Source: Gp13-AA77 sp035946575 (GTDB lineage: Bacteria > Acidobacteriota > Terriglobia > UBA7540). From it: a stretch of 64,000 nucleotides of DNA. Positions 25,880 through 34,467 of this stretch are shown here, in pieces. The stretch lies in contig DASYZG010000025.1 of assembly GCA_035946575.1 (NCBI GenBank), positions 1 through 64,000 on the forward strand. The letters run 5' to 3'. Each line of letters begins with the position of its first letter. Position 1 is the first letter of the stretch. The notes below the pieces were generated by a model. The model was not told the DNA's origin, searched no databases, and worked only from the letters and a program-made list of their open reading frames with translations. The position numbers and the translations under genes were made by a program.

Positions 25880-28609
25880 CTAATCGCATCGCAGTGCCAC
25901 CGTGGGCTCGACCTCCGAGGCCCGGCGTGCCGGGAAATAGCACGACGCCAGCGCAACCAGCAACACGGCGACGGGCGTGCCGGCCAGAATCCAACCGCTA
26001 TGGATGCTGACCCAGCCTTGGAAACTCGCGTTGATAAGGCGCGGCAGGGCGAGCGAGATCAGAAATCCCACGCCCACACCCGCCACAATCATGGGTGTCG
26101 AACCGCGCAGGACAAGCAGCAGCACCTCGCGACGCCGGGCTCCGAGCGCCATGCGCACGCCCAGTTCGTGGGTGCGCCGGCCGACCAGATACCCGATCAG
26201 GCCATAGATCCCGACCGCGGCCATCACCAGCGCGATGACCGCGAAGGCGCCCATCAGATCGGCCATAACGTCGTCGCCCTGTCCGGAGTCATGGAGCACG
26301 CGGTCCATGGTCCTGATGTTGGTCACAGGCTGGTCTTTGTCCACGCCCCACACGGCCTGGCGCAGCGAGGACGCGAAAGCGGCGGGGTCAGTGCGAACCC
26401 GAACCACCAGGTCCATCGACCCGTCGGACGCCTGAAGAAACGGAACGAACACGTGAGGCCGCCAGGTGGTCTGCCCGACGTACTCGTTCACATCGCCTAC
26501 AACGCCTACGATCCGGCGCCACGAAGCCTGCTGCGAATTCGGAAGCTCCGCTGCCGTCGCCGGGCCTCCTTCCGGGCTGAGGCTGATGTAGCCTCCCAGC
26601 GCTCCGTTCGAAAAGAACTTCCGGGCGAAGGCCTCGTTGACGATTACCACCGGATTCGAGCTGGCGTCGTCCGCCGGCGTAAACTCCCGGCCTGCGCGCA
26701 ACGGAGTCTGCGTCGTGTGGAAGTAACCCGGGCTGACGGCGAAATAGCCCGCAAAGGACTCCCTCCAATCCCTGGAATCCCGCCGGGATGCCGGTCTCCC
26801 TTCGATCAGGAAATGTGCGCGGCCTGGAAACGTATAGGGAAGATCGCTGGTAACCGCCGCGGAGTCCACCTCGGGAGAGTCAGCCAACCTGTGAAGCACG
26901 CCCTGAAAGAAAGCAAGCTGGTGCGCCGGGTCTTGATAGAACTTGCCTGTCAACGAGATGGTCGCCGTAAGCACGTGGTGCGGATTCATGCCCGGCTTCG
27001 ACCGCATCTCCTCGATGAAGTTGTTGACGAAGAGACCGGCGCCCACCAGAAGGACGAGCGAGAGAGCGAGTTGCCCGGCCACCAGCAGGTTCTGCAGGCG
27101 ATGATGCTCGCGGCCCGCGGTTGTCGATCTCGAACCTTCCTTGAGGGCCGAATTAGGATCGCGGCGCGAGAGCTGGAAGGCGGGCGCCAGGCCAAAGACG
27201 AAGGCTGTGACCAGGGAGACCGCGAGGGTGAACAGCAGCACGTTGCCGTCGATGGACAACTGTTCCGCGATCAGGATCGACCACTCATTCCAGTTGAACA
27301 GGCGGCCGAGCAGGTGCAGGCCCCAGGTCGCGAAGAGCAGCCCCAGACCGCCGCCAAGGAGCGCCAGGAGAAGGCACTCGGAGAGCAGTTGCCGCACGAC
27401 GCGGAGCCTTCCGGCGCCAAGGGCCGCGCGAATGGCGAATTCACGGTGACGGTTGGCGTTGCGCGCCAGAAGCAGATTGGCGAGGTTCGCGCAGGCAATG
27501 AGGAGCACGAACCCCACAGCAGCCATCAGAAAAGCCAGCGCCGGCCCGGCGCTGCTTTCCTGGATTGCGTACTCCTGGAGAGTAAGGACGTTCGCTCCCC
27601 AATCCTTGCTGCTTTGCGGATGGGTGGCTGCGATTCGCCGGGCGATGGTCCCGAGCTCGGATCGCGCCTGCACCTCGCTTGCGCCGGGCTTCAGGCGTCC
27701 GAACACACTGAGGCTGCGTTGCGCGCGCCCGGCAGCGCTCAACTGTGCGGGCGTGAAGGTCAGGGGAATCCAGAGCTGCTCGGGAAACATCCAGAGCTGC
27801 CGCAAAGTGTCCGGCATGACGCCGATCACGGTGTAGGCCTCTCCATTGACCTTCACCGTGCGGCCGAGAACACGCGGATCGCCGCCGAAGCTCCGTTTCC
27901 ACAAATCGGCGCGCAACACCATCACGCGGTCGTGACCGGCCCGATCCTCCCCCGGCAGGAAGGCTCGCCCGAGCAGCGGGGACACACCCAGCACCTCAAA
28001 GTAGTTTGCGGACACCTCTCCGCCCGGCACGCGCTCAGGTTCACTGCCTCCGCTCAGAGTGACGTGGGCATCGTCTTCGAACGAGGAGGAGGCCGTGATG
28101 GCCGAGAAAGAGGTGGCCTCTGCGCGCCAGTCCAGGAAATCAGGGGGCGATACGGGCGAGCGGCTGGCCACGTCGCCGGCCCCAAGATTTCTGCTGAACA
28201 ACATCATCAGCCGGTCGGGGTCATGGACCGGAGGTTTGCGGAGCAGCATGGTGCTGATCACGCTGAAAATCACGCTATTGACCCCGATACCGAGCGCCAG
28301 CGTCAGCACTGCTACCGAGGCAAACCCGGGGTTGACGACCAGCATCCGCAGGCCGAAGCGCAGATCGGCGGCGAACTGCTCGACCCATCGATGGACCCAG
28401 AAATCACGGCTCTGTTCGCGGAGCAACAGCGGGTTGCCGAATTCACGCCGGGCGGCGTAGCGAGCTTCGTCGGGCGCAAGACCCTCCTGAAGATGCGTCC
28501 GGGTCTTAAGCTCGAGGTGAGTGCGCATCTCTTCGTCGAGCTCTCGATGGAACTCCTCGCTTCGCCCGAAGAATCTAAGACGCCGTCCCAGCTCACCCAG
28601 CCAAGCCAT
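25880..28609 (-). CDS. ADOP-family permease (MacB/FtsX-like), first of pair
   Basis: A 909-residue permease when started at the ATG at 28609 (MAWLGELGRR); an upstream ATG at 28636 adds nine residues. It has the same layout as its neighbour: N-terminal helical prefix with ELDEEMRTHLELK, and first span LTLALGIGVNSVIFSV. Two MacB-core plus FtsX units follow, and the end is CYFPARRASEVEPTVALR. The pair are clear paralogues (both prefix and tail align), but divergent inside. The gene follows the PadR regulator by 60 bases, the usual arrangement for this family. No ATP-binding subunit is encoded nearby. Confidence 0.88.
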   Translation of the reverse strand: MAWLGELGRRLRFFGRSEEFHRELDEEMRTHLELKTRTHLQEGLAPDEARYAARREFGNPLLLREQSRDFWVHRWVEQFAADLRFGLRMLVVNPGFASVAVLTLALGIGVNSVIFSVISTMLLRKPPVHDPDRLMMLFSRNLGAGDVASRSPVSPPDFLDWRAEATSFSAITASSSFEDDAHVTLSGGSEPERVPGGEVSANYFEVLGVSPLLGRAFLPGEDRAGHDRVMVLRADLWKRSFGGDPRVLGRTVKVNGEAYTVIGVMPDTLRQLWMFPEQLWIPLTFTPAQLSAAGRAQRSLSVFGRLKPGASEVQARSELGTIARRIAATHPQSSKDWGANVLTLQEYAIQESSAGPALAFLMAAVGFVLLIACANLANLLLARNANRHREFAIRAALGAGRLRVVRQLLSECLLLALLGGGLGLLFATWGLHLLGRLFNWNEWSILIAEQLSIDGNVLLFTLAVSLVTAFVFGLAPAFQLSRRDPNSALKEGSRSTTAGREHHRLQNLLVAGQLALSLVLLVGAGLFVNNFIEEMRSKPGMNPHHVLTATISLTGKFYQDPAHQLAFFQGVLHRLADSPEVDSAAVTSDLPYTFPGRAHFLIEGRPASRRDSRDWRESFAGYFAVSPGYFHTTQTPLRAGREFTPADDASSNPVVIVNEAFARKFFSNGALGGYISLSPEGGPATAAELPNSQQASWRRIVGVVGDVNEYVGQTTWRPHVFVPFLQASDGSMDLVVRVRTDPAAFASSLRQAVWGVDKDQPVTNIRTMDRVLHDSGQGDDVMADLMGAFAVIALVMAAVGIYGLIGYLVGRRTHELGVRMALGARRREVLLLVLRGSTPMIVAGVGVGFLISLALPRLINASFQGWVSIHSGWILAGTPVAVLLVALASCYFPARRASEVEPTVALRCD

Positions 28610-28669
28610 GCCGTCACCCCGCTTGCCAGCCGTCACTTGTCACTCGTCCCTTGTCACTTTCGCCCGGAT

Positions 28670-29014
28670 TCACGCCGTTTCGAGCACGCGCACAATCGCC
28701 TGCATGACCCGGTCGAATTCAGAGACTTCGGCGCCAAGCTGCTTGCGGCCGGCGGGAGTCAACCGGTAGAAGCGCGCGCGCCGGTTGGTCTCCGATGTCT
28801 TCCATTCCGCCACCACCCAGCCCTTGATCAGCATTCGCTGCAAGGCGGGATAGAGCGACCCTTCTTCCACCTGGAGCACGTCCTCGGAGAGTTGATGAAT
28901 CCGCTGCGCGATACCATAACCGTGCCGCGGCCCCGCCTCGAGAGTCTTGAGGATAAGCATGTACAGAGTACCCGGCGGGATTTCGCTCTTCGAATCGTGG
29001 ATCGGCTTTGCCAT
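28670..29014 (-). CDS. PadR-family transcriptional regulator
   Basis: A 114-residue winged-helix protein. The PadR signature is clear: PPGTLYMLILKTLEAGPRHGYGIAQRI (split as GTLYMLILKTLEAGPRHGYG and IAQRI), VEEGSLYPALQRM in the recognition helix and RRARFYRLTPAGRKQL in the wing. It lacks the long C-terminal dimerisation domain of classical PadR (short subfamily 2 type). It is first in the operon with the two ADOP permeases and probably represses that operon through the palindrome at its own promoter. Confidence 0.93.
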   Translation of the reverse strand: MAKPIHDSKSEIPPGTLYMLILKTLEAGPRHGYGIAQRIHQLSEDVLQVEEGSLYPALQRMLIKGWVVAEWKTSETNRRARFYRLTPAGRKQLGAEVSEFDRVMQAIVRVLETA

Positions 29015-29043
29015 CAGTTTCTCCGCCCCATAGATTCCCTAGA

Positions 29044-29081
29044 CATAGGTAGACTATGCTTAGGTTGGCGCTGAATGTCAA
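29044..29081 (-). promoter_or_regulatory. Promoter and candidate PadR operator
   Basis: On the minus strand, TTGACA (29076-29081) and CATAGT (29053-29058) are separated by exactly 17 bases. An inverted repeat CATAG-N5-CTATG (29044-29058) covers the -10 box, a layout suited to autorepression. The predicted transcript start is about 32 bases before the padR-like ATG at 29014, which has GGCGGAG upstream. Confidence 0.7.
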
Positions 29082-29146
29082 GAGGATTTTGGGGGCGACT
29101 CCAGCCGCCGGGCGGAAGGGGGGAACCGGGTGCGCGGAAAAAAGAA

Positions 29147-29183
29147 GCCGGGTCCAAGCTCGCGCGCGAGCTTGAAACCCGGC
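29147..29183 (-). terminator. Intrinsic terminator of the small Lys-rich gene
   Basis: GCCGGGT and AAGCTCGCG on one arm pair with CGCGAGCTT and ACCCGGC on the other. On the minus strand the hairpin is followed directly by TTCTTTTTT, a clear Rho-independent terminator 27 bases after the stop at 29210. Confidence 0.85.
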
Positions 29184-29209
29184 ATGACCTGCTCGAATTG
29201 AAGAACCCG

Positions 29210-29404
29210 TTACTGCTGCGGAGCAGCCTCGGTCTTGCTCTTCTTCGCCTTCTTGGCCTTGTGCGTCTTGGCTTTCTTCTCTTTCTTACCGCTGGACATC
29301 GACTGATCGGACGACTGGGCTGCGCCAGAATCCTGAGCGAACACAGGCAGAGCCAGCGAAACCGTCAGGGCCGCAGCGAAAAGCAGAGTGAACAACTTCT
29401 TCAT
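29210..29404 (-). CDS. Small secreted Lys-rich protein
   Basis: The ATG at 29404 is preceded by AAGGAGG with good spacing; a longer frame from 29491 has no such site. The 64-residue product has a signal peptide (MKKLFTLLFAAALTVSLALP, cleaved after VFA at about residue 23) and a Ser/Gln-rich stretch. A basic tail follows, made of KK/AKK repeats (KKEKKAKTHKAKKAKKSK). No family was recognised. Basic, Lys/Ala-rich exported peptides of this kind could bind nucleic acid or polyanionic surface polymers. It is a single gene with its own terminator. Confidence 0.75.
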   Translation of the reverse strand: MKKLFTLLFAAALTVSLALPVFAQDSGAAQSSDQSMSSGKKEKKAKTHKAKKAKKSKTEAAPQQ

Positions 29405-29706
29405 AGGGGTCAGACCTCCTTGGATTTTACAGCCACCGCGCTGGTAGCATGGGTCTTGCCAAACCGAAGCCGTGAGGGTGAATTTAATCACAACCCAAAT
29501 GGAGACAGCGGGTTAGGTCTGCGATGCTGATGATCATCTGATTCGTCGTCTTACACCCCGGTCGTTGGGAAGCGCGGGCCGCTGCACGAGATCGTGTATC
29601 GCATACCAAATAAGACGGCAGGCCGTGCCGGAATATCGGCACCCGCTCCGCTGGAGCAGCAGCCGGCGTTGACCTTGAATCCTTGGAGTCGTAGCATCGA
29701 AACCAT
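29405..29706. other. Divergent intergenic region
   Basis: It contains the ribosome binding site and upstream region of the small Lys-rich gene and the leader of the flavoenzyme gene. No convincing small gene, repeat or RNA was seen. Confidence 0.4.
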
Positions 29707-30900
29707 ATGTCGGACTTTAACGCCGTGGTGATCGGCGCCGGGAGCTTCGGCGCCTGGACCGCTCTGGCATTGCGGCGCCGCGGATATCGCGTCCTGCTGC
29801 TCGACGCCTGGGGCCCGGCGCACAGTCGCGCCAGTTCGGGGGGCGAGTCGCGGATCATCCGCATGGGTTACGGCGCGAACAGCGTCTACACCCGGTGGTC
29901 GATGCGCTCCCTGGCCCTGTGGCAGGATTTGTTCGCGCGTACCGGACGCCCGCTCTTTCATCGCACGGGCGTCTTGTGGATCAGTCATCCGGGCGACGAG
30001 TATAACTCCCGAAACCTGGCGGAGTTTGAAGCTGCCGGCATCCCACACGAGACGTTTTCGCAGACCGATCTTGCTCACCACTATCCCCAGATGTCTCTCG
30101 ACCCCGCCACCACCTGGGGCCTGTTCGAACCCGAGAGTGGCGTGTTGATAGCGCGACGCGCGGTAGCAACGGTGGTGGAAGAAGCCAACCGTCAAGGCGT
30201 CGAATATCGGCGCGCGGCCGTGCAGCCCCCAGCCGACACGAGGACGGATCCAGCGCCGGCAAAAGGAGGATCAAAGAGCCGTCTTGAGAGGATCACCACC
30301 GTTGATGGCGAGTCCGTTTCCGCGGACAGGGACGGAATCTATGTGTTCGCCTGCGGGCCGTGGCTCGGCAAGCTCTTTCCCGCTCTGCTGGGCGAGCGGA
30401 TATTCGTCACGCGGCAAGAGGTCTTCTTCTTCGGAACCCCGCCCGGGGACCGGCGCTTCGCGCCAGGCGCCCTTCCCACCTGGATCGACCTGGCGCACGA
30501 GTCGTATGGCATGCCGGATCTCGAAGACCGCGGGCTGAAAGTGGGCCTCGACCGGCACGGACCAGCGTTCGATCCCGACACCGGCAGCCGCCAGCCTTCG
30601 CCGGACCTCATCGGCCAGGTACGGGATTACCTCGCGCGACGCTTCCCCGCCCTCGCCGACGCGCCTCTGGTCGAATCGCGCGTCTGCCAGTACGAGAACA
30701 CTTCCAGCGGTGACTTCCTGCTCGACCGGCACCCGACGTTCGAGAACGTCTGGCTGGCGGGCGGCGGATCGGGGCATGGATTCAAGCACGGGCCCGCGGT
30801 CGGCGAGTATCTGGCCGGCCGGATCATCGACGGCGCCCCCGGCGAGGCTCGATTCAGCCTGGAGACAAAGCAAGTGGTCCAGCAGCGGGCAATCTTCTAG
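29707..30900 (+). CDS. FAD-dependent oxidase, monomeric sarcosine oxidase-like
   Basis: A 397-residue DAO-family flavoenzyme that should oxidise a secondary N-methyl or similar amine, producing H2O2. The dinucleotide-binding motif VIGAGSFGAW lies at 8-17, and RASSGGESRIIR (41-52) matches the family's SSxxxSRIIR element. Cys327 in VCQYENTSSGDF corresponds to the Cys that binds FAD covalently in monomeric sarcosine oxidase. GGGSGHGFKHGPAVGEYLA (352-370) is the C-terminal FAD/substrate signature. Residues 172-200 form a proline-rich insertion. It is convergent with the SDR gene, leaving only 6 bases. The substrate is not determined (sarcosine, pipecolate and N-methyltryptophan are possibilities). 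Confidence 0.85.
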   Translation: MSDFNAVVIGAGSFGAWTALALRRRGYRVLLLDAWGPAHSRASSGGESRIIRMGYGANSVYTRWSMRSLALWQDLFARTGRPLFHRTGVLWISHPGDEYNSRNLAEFEAAGIPHETFSQTDLAHHYPQMSLDPATTWGLFEPESGVLIARRAVATVVEEANRQGVEYRRAAVQPPADTRTDPAPAKGGSKSRLERITTVDGESVSADRDGIYVFACGPWLGKLFPALLGERIFVTRQEVFFFGTPPGDRRFAPGALPTWIDLAHESYGMPDLEDRGLKVGLDRHGPAFDPDTGSRQPSPDLIGQVRDYLARRFPALADAPLVESRVCQYENTSSGDFLLDRHPTFENVWLAGGGSGHGFKHGPAVGEYLAGRIIDGAPGEARFSLETKQVVQQRAIF

Positions 30901-30906
30901 CTGCAG

Positions 30907-31647
30907 CTACAGCACCGACTGTCCGCCGTCGACTGGAATCACCTGGCCGGTTATGAATTCCGCCGTGGTGGCCAGGAAGAGGACCGCCGCGGCCACGTCC
31001 TCAGGTCGTCCGGACTTGCGGAGCGGCGTCAGCGGGATGGACGCCCTTTGTCCTGGGCTCGGCTTCTCACCGGGAAACAAGATCGTGCCCGGCGCCACGC
31101 TGTTGACCACGATCGTCGGGCCGAGCGCCTTCGCCAGGCACCGCGTCAGCATGATGAGTCCGGCCTTGGAGCTGCAATAGTGCATGTACGTTGGCCAGGC
31201 ACGCAGACCGCCGAGCGACGAGATATTGATGATCCGGCCCTGACCCTGACGCATCATGATCCGCGCCGCTGCCTGCGCGCAGAAGAACGGGCCCTTCAGG
31301 TTCGCGCCCAGGACGCGATCCCAATCGCGCTCGCGCAGCTTGTCCCACGGCGCGGGGAAGAAGACACCGGCGTTGTTCACCAGCACGTCCAGACGTCCGA
31401 ACCGGCGCTCGATCGCGCGGAACATGGCGCGGACCTCACCCGGCCGCGACACATCGGCCTGCAGCGCGACCGCATCGACGCCAAGCGCGCGGATCTCGCG
31501 CACGGTATCGCGCGCCGCGGCGGCGGACCGGTTATAATTCACCACGACGTCCGCGCCGGCCCGCGCCAGTTCGAGCGCGATCACCCGGCCGAGGCGGCGA
31601 CCGGCGCCGGTGACGCAGGTCACGTTTTTGCACAATCTCGCAGACAT
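30907..31647 (-). CDS. SDR-family oxidoreductase
   Basis: A 246-residue classical short-chain dehydrogenase/reductase. The nucleotide-binding TGAGRRLG motif (13-20) carries the paired Arg typical of NADP-dependent and pteridine-reductase-like members. NNAG is at 91-94, catalytic Ser143, and YCSSK (Tyr157, Lys161) completes the site. The C-terminal PVDGGQ is standard. The substrate is unknown. It is a single gene, divergent from bshB1. Confidence 0.88.
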   Translation of the reverse strand: MSARLCKNVTCVTGAGRRLGRVIALELARAGADVVVNYNRSAAAARDTVREIRALGVDAVALQADVSRPGEVRAMFRAIERRFGRLDVLVNNAGVFFPAPWDKLRERDWDRVLGANLKGPFFCAQAAARIMMRQGQGRIINISSLGGLRAWPTYMHYCSSKAGLIMLTRCLAKALGPTIVVNSVAPGTILFPGEKPSPGQRASIPLTPLRKSGRPEDVAAAVLFLATTAEFITGQVIPVDGGQSVL

Positions 31648-31815
31648 GAGATTTCAAGGGGTCGAATTTTTAACGCTTCAGGCATTACCTGCTCGATTTA
31701 AATGCTTGATTTTCCGTGATTCCGAACTGTCGAAAACCAGCGTGTTTTTGGCGTTTTGGGCGCAAAAAAGAGCCGTTTTTCGCCTCTTTCCGCTGAAATA
31801 CGAGTCTAACATCCT
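31648..31815. other. AT-rich divergent promoter region
   Basis: This 168-base gap is clearly richer in A/T than its surroundings (runs such as GAATTTTTAACG and GCAAAAAAGAGCCGTTTTTCG), as expected for promoters of the divergent SDR and bshB1 genes. No box pair stands out clearly enough to assign. Confidence 0.4.
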
Positions 31816-32529
31816 ATGAAACTCGACTTGCTGGCAATTGCGGCGCATCGTGACGACATCGAACTGACGTGCGGGGGCACGGTGATCAAGATGGTTGAGG
31901 AAGGCTACCGCGTTGGCGCCCTCGACCTCTCCGCGGGCGAGTCCGGCACGCGGGGCAGCGCCGCCCTGCGCGCCCGCGAGGCGGAGAAAGCCGCCAAAGT
32001 GATGGGCCTGGTTTATCGCGAGAACCTGGGCCTGCCCGACGCCGCCATCGAGAACGTGCGCGCTTACAAGATGAAGATCGCGGAGAAGATCCGCGAGCTG
32101 CAGCCGCGCACCGTGATCCTGCCCTACTGGGAGGGCCGCCATCCCGACCACTACACTACGGGGCAGATCGGCTACGAGGCCTGCTTCCTGGCCGGCCTCG
32201 AGAAACTACCGATCCCGGGCGCGCCCCACCGGCCGTTCAAGATCGTCTACGCCTCGGTCTACGTCCCGGCCGTGGTGCCGAATTTCGTGGTGGACGTTAC
32301 CGGCCAGTTCGAAAAGAAGCTGAAGTCCATCCTCTGCTACGGGTCGCAGTTTTCCGCCGACAAAGACACGCGCAACCTGTTCCCTTCCCGCAAAGACTTG
32401 CGCGAACGCGTCGGATCGCTGGCGCGTCACTTCGGATTGATGATCGGCGCGCGCTACGGCGAGCCCTTCGTCACCCGCGAGGTGGCGGCCGTGGACGACG
32501 TGGTCACCATGCCGGTGCGGTCGGTATAG
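31816..32529 (+). CDS. bshB1: Bacillithiol biosynthesis deacetylase BshB1
   Basis: A 237-residue PIG-L family zinc deacetylase that removes the acetyl group from GlcNAc-malate in bacillithiol synthesis. The metal site is AAHRDDIELTCGG (His11, Asp13, Asp14; most relatives have HPDD) with GRHPDHYTTG (His109, Asp111, His112). CYGSQF and the PSRKDLRERV region match BshB1 and set it apart from MshB-like proteins. bshA and bshC are not in this window. The Pro-to-Arg change in the HPDD motif leaves the ligands intact. Confidence 0.88.
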   Translation: MKLDLLAIAAHRDDIELTCGGTVIKMVEEGYRVGALDLSAGESGTRGSAALRAREAEKAAKVMGLVYRENLGLPDAAIENVRAYKMKIAEKIRELQPRTVILPYWEGRHPDHYTTGQIGYEACFLAGLEKLPIPGAPHRPFKIVYASVYVPAVVPNFVVDVTGQFEKKLKSILCYGSQFSADKDTRNLFPSRKDLRERVGSLARHFGLMIGARYGEPFVTREVAAVDDVVTMPVRSV

Positions 32530-32604
32530 TGCCTCGTAGGACATGTCTGAACGGCAATGCTCGACTGTCAACCGCTGACTTTTGCCCGGAGGGCAACGCC
32601 GCGA

Positions 32605-32641
32605 GTAGCCGTAGGTGGAGCGCAGCGGAACCTACGGCTAC
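32605..32641. repeat. Short hairpin GTAGCCGTAGGT/ACCTACGGCTAC
   Basis: Perfect 12-base arms (32605-32616 and 32630-32641) flank a 13-base loop. It is about 75 bases after bshB1 and has no T-run on the plus strand. It may act as a terminator or be an interspersed palindrome. Confidence 0.55.
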
Positions 32642-32929
32642 GGGTCGCAAGAATTGAGTGACGGCCGTGAAAGGGTCGGACAACCGCTCAAAGCATGTAA
32701 CGTTCATCAAATTCGATTCCAGCTTCAACCAATAATTTCCTGTATTCCTCTGCGAACGTCGCCCTGACAGGGTTCCGAAACTTTTTTCAACAAACTGTTA
32801 AACCTGCGAGGGCGTTACGTGGATCAAGGTCGTGAAGACCGAAGAAGATTCGTTTCCGGCCGGGATGGCCTCATGGGCTGGCTGGCGCATCAGACCTTGC
32901 TTTTCAGGTCCGTGACGGCAACACTTCGG

Positions 32930-33037
32930 TTGCCACCATAGCGCGGGCATGGCGCTCGCACACTCGTGACTATCGGATCGCGGTCCGATGAGAACGTCCG
33001 GAGGCGTGCGAGCGCCATGCCCGTGCTATAGTGGCAA
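32930..33037. repeat. 108 bp element with 32-base inverted arms
   Basis: Arms 32930-32961 and 33006-33037 match at 30 of 32 positions. The 44-base loop contains its own small hairpin (TCGGA...TCCGA). The rest of the 32530-33111 gap shows no gene. Confidence 0.75.
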
Positions 33038-33111
33038 GCGCCACAGGGACAAAATTGAAAACGGGGAGCGGAAAGCCGCTCCTTGAGATTGCTTTGCCAG
33101 AGACTCTGCGG

Positions 33112-34173
33112 CTACAGCTTGGTGACCGTATTGCCGTTTTCGTCCACGGCCCAGATGTCAGCTCCGTCAAAAGCCAGCCAACTTGGGCCGCTTCCAGCCG
33201 AAAAGGTCCCTAGCACCGTCCCGCTGCCCGACAGCTTCGTGACCGTATTGCCTGCCAGATTGCTTACCCAGATGTTCGCCCCGTCGAAGACCACACCCTG
33301 AGGATCGCTCCCTACGGGGAAAGTTCCCAAGTTGTCGCCCGTGGAGGCTTTGAGCTTGGTAATTGTGTTGTCCACGCTGTTGGCCACCCAGATGTTGGCG
33401 CCGTCAAATCCAAGCCCGGTAGGCCCGTTTCCCACCGTGAAGGTTCCCAAAACGGTACAGTCGCCCGCCAGCTTGGTCACCGTATTCGTGGACTCATTCG
33501 TGACCCAAATGTTGGTCCCGTCAAAGGCTACACTGCGTGGGCCGAGTCCTACGGTGCACGTCGCCAGATTCGCGCCATCGCTGGCGCGGAGTTTGGTTAC
33601 GGTGTTGCCCGATCCGTTGCCATTGTTTGCCACCCAGATGTTTGCCCCGTCGAAAGCGAGGCCATTCGGGAAGAGTCCAACGGCAAAGGTTCCCAGTATC
33701 GAACCGTCACGCGCACGAAGCTTGGTCACGGTCGCATTTGAAAAACTGGCAACCCAGATGTTGGCGCCGTCGTAAGCCAAGGGAAGTGGCCCACCACCAA
33801 CGTTGTAAGTTGCGAGCACGGTGCCGTCGCTCGGCGCGAGTTTTGTAACCGTGTTGCTGCTGAAATTGCTCACCCAGATGCTGGCTCCATCAAATGTCAC
33901 GTATTGTGGAGCGGCGCCGACGGCGAAGCTCGTGGTCTGGTTGGCGCTGTACCAATGCAAGATCGCTATCTGGAATGGGTTTTTGGTGGAGGTTGTTACG
34001 CCAACGAGCGGAGAGCTGGGCGTTCCGGGTCGCTGTCCGCTTCCCGCTCCAGCTTCATCCTGCGCCTGAGCCGGATTCGGGGCGATAGCCATCAACCCCA
34101 AGAGGCCCAACCCCAGTAAGGCGAATCTCAGTCGTTTCGGCCTGCCTCTAACTGCACGGTTTTGTGCATGCAT
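33112..34173 (-). CDS. Secreted repeat-built beta-propeller (YVTN/NHL-like)
   Basis: The start chosen is the ATG at 34173, preceded by AAGGGGG; the longer frame to 34410 lacks a start signal. The 353-residue product has a basic N-terminus and signal peptide (LLGLMAIAPNPAQA, cleaved near residue 37). About seven units of roughly 42 residues then follow, each with the core AFDGANIWVxN...NTVTKL and a VGxGP turn, as in YVTN/Vgb-type propellers. The units are so alike at DNA level that recent tandem duplication or recombination between blades is likely. It ends abruptly after the last NTVTKL, so ring closure may use strands from both ends. Its function is unknown; it may be a surface or periplasmic binding protein. 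Confidence 0.8.
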   Translation of the reverse strand: MHAQNRAVRGRPKRLRFALLGLGLLGLMAIAPNPAQAQDEAGAGSGQRPGTPSSPLVGVTTSTKNPFQIAILHWYSANQTTSFAVGAAPQYVTFDGASIWVSNFSSNTVTKLAPSDGTVLATYNVGGGPLPLAYDGANIWVASFSNATVTKLRARDGSILGTFAVGLFPNGLAFDGANIWVANNGNGSGNTVTKLRASDGANLATCTVGLGPRSVAFDGTNIWVTNESTNTVTKLAGDCTVLGTFTVGNGPTGLGFDGANIWVANSVDNTITKLKASTGDNLGTFPVGSDPQGVVFDGANIWVSNLAGNTVTKLSGSGTVLGTFSAGSGPSWLAFDGADIWAVDENGNTVTKL

Positions 34174-34382
34174 TCTAACCCCCTTGACCGGAATTCCCAA
34201 TGAGGGCTCAAAGCCCGGGCGACAACGTATCACCTGGCCGCGCCGAGTGCAACCGGCGGGGCGGGCCGGAGCTTGAAGGGCCCACAACAGCCCGGTTTTG
34301 CACCTCCAGGTGGCAGGGAATTTTGTGTGAGGCTCAGTTTGCCGGGCTGGGGCAGGAATCGGGATTAGGCCGCGGCGGAAAA

Positions 34383-34458
34383 GAACGCGAGCGGAGGGTC
34401 CGGACGGCAATCGCGCGGTGGAGAATCGCCGGTCCGGGGACTGCTCCCGCTCGCGTTC
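34383..34458 (-). terminator. Long hairpin terminator after Flp pilin
   Basis: GAACGCGAGCGG (34383-34394) pairs with CCGCTCGCGTTC (34447-34458), with a further inner pairing GTCCGG/CCGGAC. On the minus strand it is followed by TTCTTTTCC. It lies 9 bases after the pilin stop. Confidence 0.65.
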
Positions 34459-34467
34459 CGTGGACTG

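Noticed and set aside
23003..29074. A 2,023-codon open plus-strand frame across three genes and their gaps
   Set aside because: It is antisense to padR and both ADOP permeases, has very high Arg/Gly/His/Gln content typical of reverse-complement high-GC codons, no domain, and no start signal.
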